In this document: positions 18,040 through 27,000 of the stretch, piece by piece
How positions within the stretch are numbered: position 1 is the first letter of the stretch
Layout of the letters: each line of letters opens with the position of its first letter
From: DATARH01 sp050246595
GTDB lineage: Bacteria; Pseudomonadota; Alphaproteobacteria; ATCC43930; CGMCC-115725
DNA: 64,000 nt
Assembly: GCA_050246595.1 (NCBI GenBank)
Contig: JBFWVT010000014.1
Location: 16,870-80,869, forward strand
Direction: 5' to 3'
Program-made: the position numbers and the translations under genes
The notes under the pieces: model-generated
The model's database searches: none
Told to the model about the DNA's origin: nothing
The model's input: only the letters and a program-made list of their open reading frames with translations

Positions 18040-18192
18040 CCGGCGTGCTGCCGATCCAGGCCTCCTGGATCATGCTGACCAGCGCCTTCTCAGCGATTTG
18101 CGCGGCTCCAGGAAGGGCGGAAAATACGAGCCCTGGCGCAGCTTGGGGATGCGCAAGCTGAGGGACCCGAGCCGGGTGTCAAAATTCCACCT
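18040..18192 (-). pseudogene. IS256-family (mutator-type) transposase fragment, frameshifted
   Basis: On the minus strand one frame reads RLGSLSLRIPKLRQGSYFPP and continues FLEPRK. A one-base shift later the adjacent frame reads EKALVSMIQEAWIG. Together these match the conserved IS256 transposase core (T-R-x-G-x-L-x-L-x-I-P-K-L-R-x-G-S-Y-F-P, then EKALV-x-IQEAW). Both ends are lost and the frame is broken, so it cannot be active. It is joined directly to the truncated end of the IS3 OrfB. Confidence 0.8.
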
Positions 18193-18231
18193 TACCGCGC
18201 CCGTCCGATGACCACCTCCTGCCCGCCCCGA

Positions 18232-18783
18232 AATTCCACCACCACGGACGCTATCGCGCACGCCCTGGCGGGTCGGCTCCAGCGCTTCGAAGCGCATCGC
18301 CCGAGCAGCAGCATGGATGCCGACGCATTCGGCCGAGCGGTGGTCGACGGCGACGAACACGGCGGCCTGCCCCTGGCCGGTCCGGGTCGCGGTCAGGTCG
18401 GTGCCCCACATCTCGTCCACCTGATCGGGGATGATGGTGCCGTCGTGGGTGCGCAGCGCGCCGACGCGCGAGGGCGCGAGCAGGCCATGCTCGCGCATCA
18501 GCCGCAAGACGCGGCGCTTGGAGGTGCGCACCCCGGCCAGGCGCAATCGGGCCCGGACTTTGCGGTGACCCTCGCCGTGGAACGGGCTGCCCGAGAGGAC
18601 GGCCCGGATCGCCTCGACCAGCGCCGCGTCCAGCATCGGCCCCGGAGGACCCCGCCGGCGCGCCGCGTTGGCCGACGCCGGGGAGCGGCGGCGGTAGACC
18701 GTGGCTCGCGAGGTGCGCCAGACCCGGCATACGCGGGCCAGCCCGTAAGGGGTGCCGCCGCTGGGCGAAGCGGTCCGGCTCAT
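18232..18783 (-). pseudogene. IS3-family transposase OrfB, 3'-truncated
   Basis: The frame begins MSRTASPSGGTPYGLARVCR and carries FHGEGHRKVRARLRLAGVRT, KRRVLRLMREHGLLAPSR, the first catalytic Asp in MWGTDLTATRTGQGQAAVF, and the second in FVAVDHRSAECVGIHAAARA. It continues to EALEPTRQGVRD and then diverges into unrelated sequence, so the third catalytic residue (Glu) is missing. The reading frame itself runs on into the IS256 debris to 18070. The start overlaps the end of OrfA by four bases, the usual arrangement for the programmed frameshift that makes OrfAB. Confidence 0.88.
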
Positions 18784-19184
18784 CGCCTCGACCTCGGCCG
18801 AGCCAAAGGGCGGGGATCACGCGTCTCCAGCGCTGCGATCTTGGCTTCCAGCAGCTCGCGTTCGAGCAGCATCTCGCCCAAGCGGGCCTTCAGCCGCGCG
18901 CTCTCCAGCGCCGCGCCGTCGCTGGGCCGGGTGGTCAAGTTCGCCTCGCCGGCGGCAAGAAAAGCCTTGCGCCAGCCCGAGAGCGTCGCCGCCGTCACCC
19001 CCAGCGAGCGCGATACCAGCTCCAGGTCCTCGCCCCGAAGCAGACGCAACACCGCCTCGCGCTTGCGTTGGCGCGACATCCGCCCGCCTCGGCCGAGGCC
19101 TATCGCATCCCTCTCCGCCGTCGTCTCTGTTGTCATGCTCATCACCCCTGTCCGCGGATACCGTCCGCATACGGGGTGTCTCAT
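18780..19184 (-). CDS. IS3-family transposase OrfA
   Basis: The frame allows 134 residues; the real start is probably an internal Met at MTTETTAERD or MSRQRKREAVLRLLRGED. It contains the helix-turn-helix (LELVSRSLGVTAATLSGWRKAFLAAGE) and a leucine-rich coiled segment (LKARLGEMLLERELLEAKI) ending in basic residues, as in IS3 OrfA proteins. OrfA binds the element's ends. It appears intact, but its partner OrfB is truncated, so it is at best a repressor-like leftover. Confidence 0.88.
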   Translation of the reverse strand: MRHPVCGRYPRTGVMSMTTETTAERDAIGLGRGGRMSRQRKREAVLRLLRGEDLELVSRSLGVTAATLSGWRKAFLAAGEANLTTRPSDGAALESARLKARLGEMLLERELLEAKIAALETRDPRPLARPRSRR

Positions 19185-19249
19185 TCAACTGTGGGCGGGG
19201 GACCTGCTTTATCGCAATCGACCGCAATACCGATCCGGTGGCGCAGAAA

Positions 19250-19651
19250 TCAATCCTTGGCTCGCGCTGTACGGTGACCGGAACCAGTGACGGCGGCGCC
19301 CGCTCGCATACCGCCGACCGGCAGGAATACAGCACCCATCTGCTCGGCCATTGGGTGCGCGAGCAGCAGGCCATGACCCTGGAGGAAGCGGTAATGGTCG
19401 GGCCAATCCCGGCCATCACCGAGCGGTACGGTCGCCGTTGTTCGGTCCTCCGATCGCGATAGCAGCGTTGTTAAATGATTTTCCCATTTTTCTAAAGCAG
19501 CGCGTATCTCAAGCTCATAGATGAGCAGGTCATAGATCGCATCGACAGGGTCTTTTGCGTTTGCATGGGCAAAAATCATCTCTTTGATGTGCGGCGGAAC
19601 TCCAAGTCTTGCGAGCCCGGTCGAGGAGGTCCGATGCAAATCGTGAAGAGT
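19250..19651 (-). pseudogene. C-terminal fragment of a tyrosine recombinase (phage-type integrase)
   Basis: Translation from 19651 leftward reads TLHDLHRTSSTGLARLGV and continues PPHIKEMIFAHANAKD, IYDLLIYELEIRAALEKWENHL. This is the box-II to C-terminal region of integrases (HDLRRT-x-ATGLARLGV ... ILNH ... ALEKWxxHL). It is directly preceded by an in-frame TAG (19652-19654), so the N-terminal and most of the catalytic domain are gone. The second catalytic Arg of HDLR is replaced by His (HDLHR). A tyrosine near the end (IYDLL) remains. It probably marks a decayed genomic island; the residues after about 19350 are no longer family-like. Confidence 0.8.
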
Positions 19652-19862
19652 CTAATGTGGGATCTTCGCTTTGTTGTCCAGATCGGTTTTGCAGGTGCTA
19701 AAGCCACGGAAGCAGTTGAGGCGGTCTACCCCATGCTCGACGACGTCAAGCGACCCGAACACCACAGAGACGACCCGGTTCGTGCCATGACAGAGCCAGT
19801 GCTGAAACCGGGAGCGCCGCCTGATCCGTATTGCACGATGTAAAGCCCGGTGGCCGCTGATC
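19652..19862. other. Unassigned 211 bases between integrase remnant and tungstate regulator
   Basis: Short frames occur on both strands (plus strand from an ATG at 19634 to 19843; minus strand 19652-19909). Neither resembles a family I know and neither has a good ribosome site, although the plus-strand one has GGAGGT ten bases ahead of its ATG. Probably more remains of the island. Confidence 0.35.
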
Positions 19863-20753
19863 TCAATTGACCAGACGTACCTCACCGACCGCTTGAACGT
19901 CATAACCACCCAATTCGAGGGCGCGTTCGTGAAAAATGGGCGAACGTAGAAGAGCGAAAAGCGCCTGCGGCCCCGGCAGAAAGTAGTCGCGCTGCCGCAG
20001 GACGAGGTCGAAACGCTCCCAGGTCAGGGGCAAAAAATCCAACCCGGTCGCAGCGGCGACCGATCGCACCGCGATCCCGCAATCGGCGCGATCGGAACGG
20101 ATCGCCTGCGCGATATCGGCGCCGGTCGGGCATACCGGCCTGGCAAAGACAATCCGTTCCGGCGTCAATCCGGCCCGCTTCAGCAGTGCCAGCAGAAGAA
20201 GCTGCGCGCCGGCGCCGGCCGGCCGCTGCGCCACGCGAACACCGGTCCCGGCAAGTGATTCAATCCCCCTCAGACCGAGCGGATTGCCGGGAGCGGTTAG
20301 GATGCCCTGCTCGCGTCGGGCAAACGCGATCACCACCGCGTCATGCAGCCCGGCCGCATCGGCGACCGCCGCGACATTCGCCCGCTCATCGTCGATTTCG
20401 TCGAGCACATGCAGGTGGATTGCGGCGGCGATGACATCGCCTTGCACAAGCCGGCGCAGCCCTTCCCCGCTGCCTTCCGGCAAGTAGGCGAGTCCGCACC
20501 GGCTTTCCCGCAGCGCCCACTCCAGAAGCGGATCATGGCTGCCGCCGACAATCGGAGGGAAGCTGGTCCGCGCCAGCGATGCGGGCGCGATCAGACCGGC
20601 CGTCACCCATCGATCGAGCGCCGCGCGCGGAAACAGCCAGCGACCGGTCACCTTTGTACAAGGCACCGCTCCGTTGGCCACCAGTTCGTAGAGCTTGCGC
20701 TCGGAGAGCCGCAGATACGCGGCGGCTTCGTCGGTGGTGAGTAGTTCCGGCAT
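19863..20753 (-). CDS. HTH regulator with a periplasmic-binding-like oxyanion sensor domain (tungstate/molybdate)
   Basis: The chosen start MPELLTTDEAAAYLRLSERK (ATG at 20753) gives 296 residues. Residues 1-60 are an excisionase/MerR-like winged helix (LTTDEAAAYLRLSERKLYELVANGAVPCTKVTGRWLF, split here by comment: helix, then wing). Residues 75-290 resemble the PBP-like ligand domain found in regulators of molybdate and tungstate uptake (GSHDPLLEWALRES, GEGLRRLVQGDVIAAAIHL, IRSDRADCGIAVRSVA). It is divergent from the tupBCA operon with only 77 bases between starts, so it is presumably the oxyanion-responsive regulator of that operon. The longer frame to 20831 would overlap the tupB start and is not preferred. 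Confidence 0.85.
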   Translation of the reverse strand: MPELLTTDEAAAYLRLSERKLYELVANGAVPCTKVTGRWLFPRAALDRWVTAGLIAPASLARTSFPPIVGGSHDPLLEWALRESRCGLAYLPEGSGEGLRRLVQGDVIAAAIHLHVLDEIDDERANVAAVADAAGLHDAVVIAFARREQGILTAPGNPLGLRGIESLAGTGVRVAQRPAGAGAQLLLLALLKRAGLTPERIVFARPVCPTGADIAQAIRSDRADCGIAVRSVAAATGLDFLPLTWERFDLVLRQRDYFLPGPQALFALLRSPIFHERALELGGYDVQAVGEVRLVN

Positions 20754-20763
20754 CGGCAGAAAC

Positions 20764-20780
20764 CTGCATATAGCTGCATA
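20764..20780. promoter_or_regulatory. Candidate operator: CTGCATA direct repeat in the divergent tup promoter
   Basis: CTGCATA occurs at 20764-20770 and again at 20774-20780, a 10-base (one helical turn) spacing; the same bases also form TGCA-N6-TGCA dyads. It sits between the divergent starts of the regulator (20753) and tupB (20831). Assignment as the regulator's binding site is inference from position and symmetry. Confidence 0.45.
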
Positions 20781-20830
20781 GATTTCCGAATTTGATCCTA
20801 ATCGGTCTTTCCGCACAAGATACGCATACA

Positions 20831-21514
20831 ATGAGTGCTGCGCTCGACATGGTGCTGACCGGCGACCCCGTATTGATGGGTATTGTGCGCCTGTCGCTGA
20901 CGGTCAGCCTCTCCGCTGTCCTGATCGCGGCGGTGGTCGGCGTGCCGCTTGGCGCCGTCCTGGCGCTGACCCGGTTTCCGGGACGGGAAGCGGTGAACAT
21001 TGTGCTGAACGCGATGATGGGTCTGCCGCCGGTGGTCGTCGGTCTGGCTGTTTATCTGATGCTGTCGCGCTCCGGGCCGCTCGGCAGTCTGGGGCTGCTG
21101 TTCACCCCGGCGGCGATGGTAGTCGCCCAGGCGATCCTCGTGACCCCGATCATCGCGGCGCTGACGCGCCAATCGATCGAGGATCTATGGGCCGAATACC
21201 GCGACGAACTGGCGGCAATGCGTATCGGGCCGATGCGCTGCGTCGCCACGCTGATCTGGGAAAGCCGCTTTGCCCTTGTTACCGCGCTGCTCGCCGGCTT
21301 CGGACGCGCCGCCGCCGAAGTCGGCGCGGTCATCATCGTCGGCGGCAACATCGACGGGTTTACCCGCACGATGACAACCGCGATCGCCCTGGAAACCTCC
21401 AAGGGCGACCTGCCGCTCGCGATGGGTCTCGGGATCGTATTGATCTCGATCGTTGTCGCCGTCAACGCGCTGGCGTGGACCGCACGGCGCGCCGGCGAGC
21501 GGCGCGCGGGATGA
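20831..21514 (+). CDS. tupB: Tungstate ABC transporter, permease
   Basis: The ATG at 20831 gives 227 residues (a TTG 13 codons earlier is possible but lies nearer the operator). Five or so membrane helices are visible (for example VLIAAVVGVPLGAVLAL, IVLNAMMGLPPVVVGLAVYLML, MGLGIVLISIVVAVNAL). The inner-membrane EAA-like loop reads YRDELAAMRIGPMRCVATLIW. The pattern GAVIIVGGNIDGFTRTMTTAI is characteristic of TupB/WtpB-type permeases for tungstate. It is the first gene of tupBCA, and its stop overlaps the ATPase start in ATGA. Substrate choice (tungstate over molybdate) rests mainly on the TupA sequence. Confidence 0.87.
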   Translation: MSAALDMVLTGDPVLMGIVRLSLTVSLSAVLIAAVVGVPLGAVLALTRFPGREAVNIVLNAMMGLPPVVVGLAVYLMLSRSGPLGSLGLLFTPAAMVVAQAILVTPIIAALTRQSIEDLWAEYRDELAAMRIGPMRCVATLIWESRFALVTALLAGFGRAAAEVGAVIIVGGNIDGFTRTMTTAIALETSKGDLPLAMGLGIVLISIVVAVNALAWTARRAGERRAG

Positions 21515-22233
21515 AGGGCGGGGGCGGTGCGGGCGCAATCGAGTTCGACGGTGTCAGCGTGATCGCCGGAGCGGTGACCATCCTGGATCGCGTCACGATG
21601 AGAATTGCGCCGGGGCTGCCGACCGTTCTGATCGGGCCGAACGGCGCCGGCAAGACGACGCTGCTGCGCGCGGCAATGGGGCTGACCCCGGCGTCATCCG
21701 GTCGGATCAGTTGGGCGGGGCGGCCGACCCCGGAGCTGATCCGCCGCGCGATCGTCTTTCAGCGCCCGGCGATGCTGCGGCGCAGCGCCGGGGCCAATAT
21801 CCGTTACGCGTTGCGGGCGGCCGGACTGCCGCGCGCCCGTCGCAAGGCGGTCGAAGCGGAGCTGCTCGCCCGTGTCGGTCTCGCGCATCTGGGCCGTCGT
21901 CCGGCGCGGCGGCTCTCGGGCGGCGAGCAGCAGCGTCTGGCGGTGGCGCGGGCGCTTGCGCTCGATCCGGCGGTTCTGTTTCTCGACGAGCCGACCGCCA
22001 ATCTGGACCCGGCCGGGACCAAGGCGATCGAGGACATCATCCGGGACATCGCCGCGCTCGGCATCAAGGTCGTCCTTTCCACCCACGATCTCGGTGAGGC
22101 CAGGCGGCTAGCCGGGCAGGTCGTCCTGCTGCATCGCGGCCGCGTGATCGAGGTCGGAACGGCGCCCGCTTTTTTTGACGAGCCGCGCACCGACGATACA
22201 AGAAAATTTCTCGCCGGCGAATTGCTCGTATAG
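21511..22233 (+). CDS. tupC: Tungstate ABC transporter, ATP-binding protein
   Basis: The ATG at 21511 overlaps the tupB stop (ATGA) and gives 240 residues. Walker A is VLIGPNGAGKTTLLRAAMG, the Q-loop is AIVFQRPAMLRR, the signature is RLSGGEQQRLAVARAL, Walker B is AVLFLDEPTANLDP, and the switch His is in VVLSTHDLGEARR. It powers import through TupB. The upstream open frame reaching back to 21187 lies inside tupB and is a shadow. Length and motif set are complete; no TOBE extension is present, unlike ModC, which favours the tungstate (TupC) type. Confidence 0.92.
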   Translation: MKGGGGAGAIEFDGVSVIAGAVTILDRVTMRIAPGLPTVLIGPNGAGKTTLLRAAMGLTPASSGRISWAGRPTPELIRRAIVFQRPAMLRRSAGANIRYALRAAGLPRARRKAVEAELLARVGLAHLGRRPARRLSGGEQQRLAVARALALDPAVLFLDEPTANLDPAGTKAIEDIIRDIAALGIKVVLSTHDLGEARRLAGQVVLLHRGRVIEVGTAPAFFDEPRTDDTRKFLAGELLV

Positions 22234-22253
22234 GTCAACAAGGGAGTTTACCG

Positions 22254-23084
22254 ATGCTCGCCCTCCGCCGCCCGCTTCTGGCATTGCTGTTTATCGCCAT
22301 CCTGAGTCCGATAAGTCTTGCTCAAGAGAAATCGATCGTCGTCGCTTCGACGACATCGACCCAGGATACCGGGCTGTTCGGCCACCTCCTGCCGCTATTC
22401 AAGGCCAAGACCGGGATCGATGTAAAGGTGATTGCTCTCGGTACCGGCCAGGCGCTCGACACGGCGCGCCGCGGCGATGCCGATGTGGTTTTTGTGCATG
22501 CCAAAGCCGCCGAGGAGAAATTTCTTGCCGAAGGTTTCGGCGTGCAGCGCTACCCGGTCATGTACAACGATTTTGTTCTGATCGGACCCAAGGACGATCC
22601 GGCCGGCGTAAAGGGCTCCAAGGACATCGTTGCCGCGCTGACCACGGTCAAGGAGAAAAAGGCCCCGTTTATCTCGCGCGGCGACAAGTCCGGCACCCAC
22701 ACCGCCGAGCTTAATCTGTGGAAGCTCGCCGGCATCGACATCGCAGCCGAAAAGGGACCCTGGTACAAGGAGATCGGCCAAGGCATGGGCGCCGCGCTCA
22801 ATACCGCGGCGGCAGGCAACGCCTATGTCCTGGCTGATCGCGGTACCTGGCTGTCGTTCAAGAACAAGGGCGATCTGACCATCGCCGTCGAGGGCGATAA
22901 GCGTCTATTCAATCAGTATGGCGTGATGCTGGTGAACCCGCAAAAGCACCCTCATATTAAAAAAGAACTCGGTCAGCAATTTATCGGTTGGTTGGTGTCG
23001 CCGGAGGGTCAGCGCGCTATCGCCGAGTACAAGATCGACGACGAGCAATTGTTCTATCCCAACGCCAATCAGGCGGGGGCGTGA
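22254..23084 (+). CDS. tupA: Tungstate-binding periplasmic protein
   Basis: A 276-residue protein with a cleavable signal peptide (RRPLLALLFIAILSPISLAQ, likely cut after LAQ or SLA). The mature part starts KSIVVASTTSTQDTGLFGHL; the TTSTQD motif is the oxyanion-binding signature of TupA-type proteins. Later segments DVVFVHAKAAEEKFL, FISRGDKSGTHTAEL and WYKEIGQGMGAAL are also family-typical. The start follows AAGGGAG. It sits 20 bases after tupC and directly abuts the ModA-like gene (TGAATG), so all four belong to one transcript. Confidence 0.92.
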   Translation: MLALRRPLLALLFIAILSPISLAQEKSIVVASTTSTQDTGLFGHLLPLFKAKTGIDVKVIALGTGQALDTARRGDADVVFVHAKAAEEKFLAEGFGVQRYPVMYNDFVLIGPKDDPAGVKGSKDIVAALTTVKEKKAPFISRGDKSGTHTAELNLWKLAGIDIAAEKGPWYKEIGQGMGAALNTAAAGNAYVLADRGTWLSFKNKGDLTIAVEGDKRLFNQYGVMLVNPQKHPHIKKELGQQFIGWLVSPEGQRAIAEYKIDDEQLFYPNANQAGA

Positions 23085-23891
23085 ATGCGCGCGCTGTGCT
23101 GCACCGTCATGGCGCTGGTCGGTCTCGGCGCCGCGTCCGAGGCAATCGGCGAAACCGTCCTGCTGCACGCGGCGGGCAGTCTGCGCGCCGCTCTGACCGA
23201 GGTGAGCGCGGCGTATTCTTCGGCCTATGGCGACACGGTGCAGCCGAAATTCGGCGCTTCGGGGTTGCTGAAGGAGGAGATCGCGAATGGGGTGAGAGCG
23301 GAGGTGTTTGCCTCCGCCAATATGGAGCATCCGCTGGCCCTGGCGCGCGACCATCGCGCCGGCCCGGTGGTGTTGTTCGCGCGCAATCGCCTGTGTGCCC
23401 TGGCAAAGCCGGGTCTTGCGGTCGATCCCGCCACCGTGCTCGACCATATGCTCGATCCGGGGATCAAGCTCGGGACCTCGACGCCGCGCGCCGACCCCTC
23501 CGGCGATTATGCCTGGGAAGTATTCCGCAAGGCCGAGGCGATCCGCCCCGGCGCTTATGCGGCGCTGGATGCGAAGGCGCTTAAACTTACCGGCGGCCCG
23601 TCCGCGCCGCCGGTTCCGGAAGGCCGGACCATCTATAGCGTATTGATCGAGCAGGGCGCCGCCGACATTTTTCTGACCTACTGCACCGGCGCGCTTGCCG
23701 CGCAACAGGAAAATCCGGCGCAGCAGGTGATCTCCCTGCCCGAGGCGCTGACGGTCGGCGCCGATTACGGTCTGACCGTAATCCAGGGCGCCTCCCCGGC
23801 GGCATACCGGTTTGCCCTGTTCGTGCTCTCGCCGGAGGGCCAGCGGATTTTGCAGAGCAAGGGATTTGCGGCGCCCACTATGCCTCGATAG
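23085..23891 (+). CDS. ModA-like molybdate/oxyanion-binding periplasmic protein, second binding protein of the tup operon
   Basis: A 268-residue exported protein. The signal peptide ends near GAASEAIGE; the mature part TVLLHAAGSLRAALTEVSAA has the ModA phosphate-like binding loop (AAGSL-x-AA). KFGASGLLKEEIANGVRAEV and ADIFLTYCTGALAAQ follow in ModA order. It begins one base after the tupA stop. No modB or modC follows, so it either shares TupBC or serves as a sensor/buffer. The ligand could be molybdate, tungstate or another oxyanion; sequence alone does not decide. Confidence 0.8.
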   Translation: MRALCCTVMALVGLGAASEAIGETVLLHAAGSLRAALTEVSAAYSSAYGDTVQPKFGASGLLKEEIANGVRAEVFASANMEHPLALARDHRAGPVVLFARNRLCALAKPGLAVDPATVLDHMLDPGIKLGTSTPRADPSGDYAWEVFRKAEAIRPGAYAALDAKALKLTGGPSAPPVPEGRTIYSVLIEQGAADIFLTYCTGALAAQQENPAQQVISLPEALTVGADYGLTVIQGASPAAYRFALFVLSPEGQRILQSKGFAAPTMPR

Positions 23892-24038
23892 GTCTTTCGG
23901 CATACGGCCGATCCGGGTCCGCCGTCGTCATAGCCGGTGAGGTCGGCGCGACCACCGCGAAGAATGCCGCAATCGCATCGCATACCGCGCCCCGGTCGAT
24001 AGTCGACACAAGAGGCGCGGCGCCAAATACCGACCGTG

Positions 24039-27000
24039 TCACTCCGCCGCGGCGGGCTGGGCGCGCCGGCCCAGGCGTTTCAGGCAGTGATCGATCCACA
24101 GCTTTGTCAGCTTCTCCTGCGCGCCGTTCTGCGACAAACGCTGGCGCAAGGTCGGGAAATCGACACGGTCCATGTCCTGGTCCTGGTTGAAGCACGAGAA
24201 CACAACCGTTTCGGTGCCGCTCGCCGGATCGTAGTGGCGTTGCAGGCACTGCGCGCAGATTTCCTTCATCATGCACTGCATCGGCGAGTTGATCGACGCG
24301 ATCGCGCGATGGTCCGGGCGGAAATAGCGCTTCAGCGCCGCGCGACGGGCTTCGGCGACCGCGTTCATCATCCCCTCCGAACCGATCGCGATGATGCGAT
24401 CGACCTCCTGGAGCGGGATGTCGACCGGCCCGAGCGTCCCTTCGCCATAGGCCTCGATCGCCGCCACGATATTGCCGACAAAAGCCAAGTCGCGCGGCCG
24501 TCCCGGCGCGAAACCGGGAGCCTCGTCGCAGCACCAGACGACCGTATCGGCGGCGCGCTCGATATCGGCGACCTTGTAGCGATCGACGATCTTCTTGTAG
24601 CCGGCGAAATACAGCACGCGCGAGCCGGCCGCGCGCAGCGCCGCGCCGATCGAGAACAGCACCGCATTGCCGAGACCGCCGCCGACCAGCAATACGGTCT
24701 CGCCGGACGGGGTCTCGGTCGGCGTCCCGGTCGGCCCCATCAGCACGACCGGCTCTCCCGGCTTCAATAAGGCGCAGAGATCGGACGAGCCGCCCATTTC
24801 GAGCACGATCGTCGATAACAGACCGCGCTCGCGATCGACCCAGGCGCCGGTCAGCGCCAGCCCCTCCATCGCCAGGGTCGTGCCGTCCACCCGCGGCGCC
24901 AATGTCTCGCAATTCTGCAATCGGTAAAACTGTCCGGGCCGGAAGGCGCGCGCCGCCATCGGGGCCTCGACGACGATTTCGACGATCGTCGGGGTCAGCC
25001 GCTCGACCGCGTGGACGCGGGCGCGCAGCTCATGGTCGAGCCGCGTTTTCATCGCGGCGGGATCGGGCAGGGCAGGGGGGCGGCTCGCGAGCATGCGGCT
25101 GACGACCGGATAACCCTGCTTGGTGCCGCCCATCGCCTTGACGACATTGCCGGCAAAGCTCGGGTGCAGATCGCCCCAGAAGCTGACGGCGCGCCCGTCC
25201 GGCATCACGCTGGTCAGCACGTGAACAGCCTCGGGCTTGGCGACCCGCTCCGGTTCGGCCGGGTTGCCGTCTTCGCCAAGCGCGCGGAAATGCCTTCCGT
25301 CGAGCGCGACATGCTCCGGCTCCTCGCGCGCCAGCACGGTATTGGGTTGCGTGCCGGCGGCAATCAGGATTGTGCGCGCCGGTAAAACGACCTCCTCGCC
25401 GGGCTGCTGGTCCGGATCAGGCCGATGCCCGCCGACCTCCGCCGGCGCGTGCCGGGTCATTTTCAGCGCGGCGGCATGTCCAAAGACATCGACCTCGACC
25501 TCGACCGGGGTCAGCATCTCGCCGAAGCGGATGCCTTCCTCCATCGCCTTCGCGACTTCCTCATGGTTGAGCGTGTAGCTCGGCGCGTCGATCAGACGCC
25601 GGCGATACGCGATCGTTACCCCGCCCCACGCATCGATCAGCTTGGCGAAACACGGCGCGCGGTCTTCGCGGAGGGCGGTCTCGCGCTCGGCGCGCAGCGC
25701 GCGGGCATGCGTGATGAACTCCTCGGCGATGGCGCGCTCGGCGCCCGTCCACTGGCCGCGCACCGCCTCGACGCCGCGCTCGCCGACCAGCGTCTCGTAG
25801 CGGAAGAGGAACTTCTCGACCTGCACTGCATAATAGGCCAGCGCCTCGGTCGCGGTGTCGATCGCGGTCAGCCCGCCGCCGATTACGACGACCGGCAATC
25901 GCACGGTCAAATTGGCGATGCTGTCGGTCTTGGCCGCGCCGGTCAGCTGCAATGCCATCAGAAAATCGGAAGCCTGCCGCACGCCGGGCGCGAGACCGTT
26001 TTTCATCGGGATTACGGTCGGCCGTCCGGCGCCGGCGCACAGCGCGATATGATCAAAGCCGAGATCGAACGCGCTCTCGACTGTCATCGTGCCGCCAAAC
26101 CGCACCCCGCCATACATCGCGAATTGCGCGCGGCGTTCGAGCAGCAGTCGGATGATTTTCAGGAAATTCTTATCCCAGCGGACCGTGATGCCGTATTCGG
26201 CGACCCCGCCAAACCCGGCCATCGTGCGCTCGTCGAGCCGCTCATAAAGGCTGGCGATGTCTTGGACCGGTTGGAACGGCACGCGCTCGCTGGCTGAGAC
26301 CTTGTTCTGCCCGGACCCCCTCCCTGACTCTTCCCTCCCCGGACTTGATCCGGGGATTGCGGGGGAGGGAAGGGTGGGGGCAAACGGCGGCGAACTGGAG
26401 ATGGTGCCGGTCGCAGATACGCCGGAAATCTCCGCCGGCAGCGGCTCGATCTTCAGCCCGTCGATCGCGGCGACGAAATGGCCGTCATTAATCAGGTGGT
26501 GCGCCAGGTTGAACCCGGCCGGCCCCAGCCCGACGACCAATACCTTGTGGCCTGATTCCGGCCTCGGCAGCGGCCGGCGCAGATCGAGCGGGTTCCACCG
26601 GGTCAATAACCCGTAGATCTCGAACCCCCACGGCAGGCCCAGCACATCCTTCAAGGTACGGGTCTCGATCTGCGGGATATCGACCGGATCCTGGCGCTGA
26701 TAGATGCAGGATTTCATGCAGTCGTTGCAGATGCGGTGCCCGGTCGCGGCGCAGAGCGGGTTGTCGACCGCGATGATCGCCAGCGCGCCGATGCTGTTGC
26801 CACGCGCCTTGACGAGGTTCATCTCGGAGATTTTCTCGTCGAGCGGGCAGCCGTTGAGTGTTACCCCGAACACGCTTTTGCGAAATTTGCCGTCCTTCTC
26901 GCGCAACCCGGAGCGGCAGCTGTCCTTCTGCTGGTTGTGGCACCAGATGCAGTAATTCGCCTGGTCGAGCGCGCCGGCGAGGTCGGTGCCGGGATCGGTC

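Larger units (their letters stand above)
18225..19190 (-). mobile_element. Truncated IS3-family insertion sequence
   Basis: OrfA and the first three quarters of OrfB of an IS3-type element lie on the minus strand. The OrfA side may end near 19170-19185 at a TGAGACACC-type terminus. The OrfB side is cut off near 18230, where an IS256 fragment begins. GGTGGAATTT occurs twice close to the junction (near 18184 and 18230), which may mark the break. The element lacks the third catalytic acid, so it cannot transpose by itself. Confidence 0.8.

Noticed and set aside
12048..19862. tRNA-His as the attachment site of a genomic island
   Set aside because: Plausible by position, but I could not find a repeat of the tRNA 3' end near the integrase remnant or the IS debris. 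Kept only as a hypothesis.
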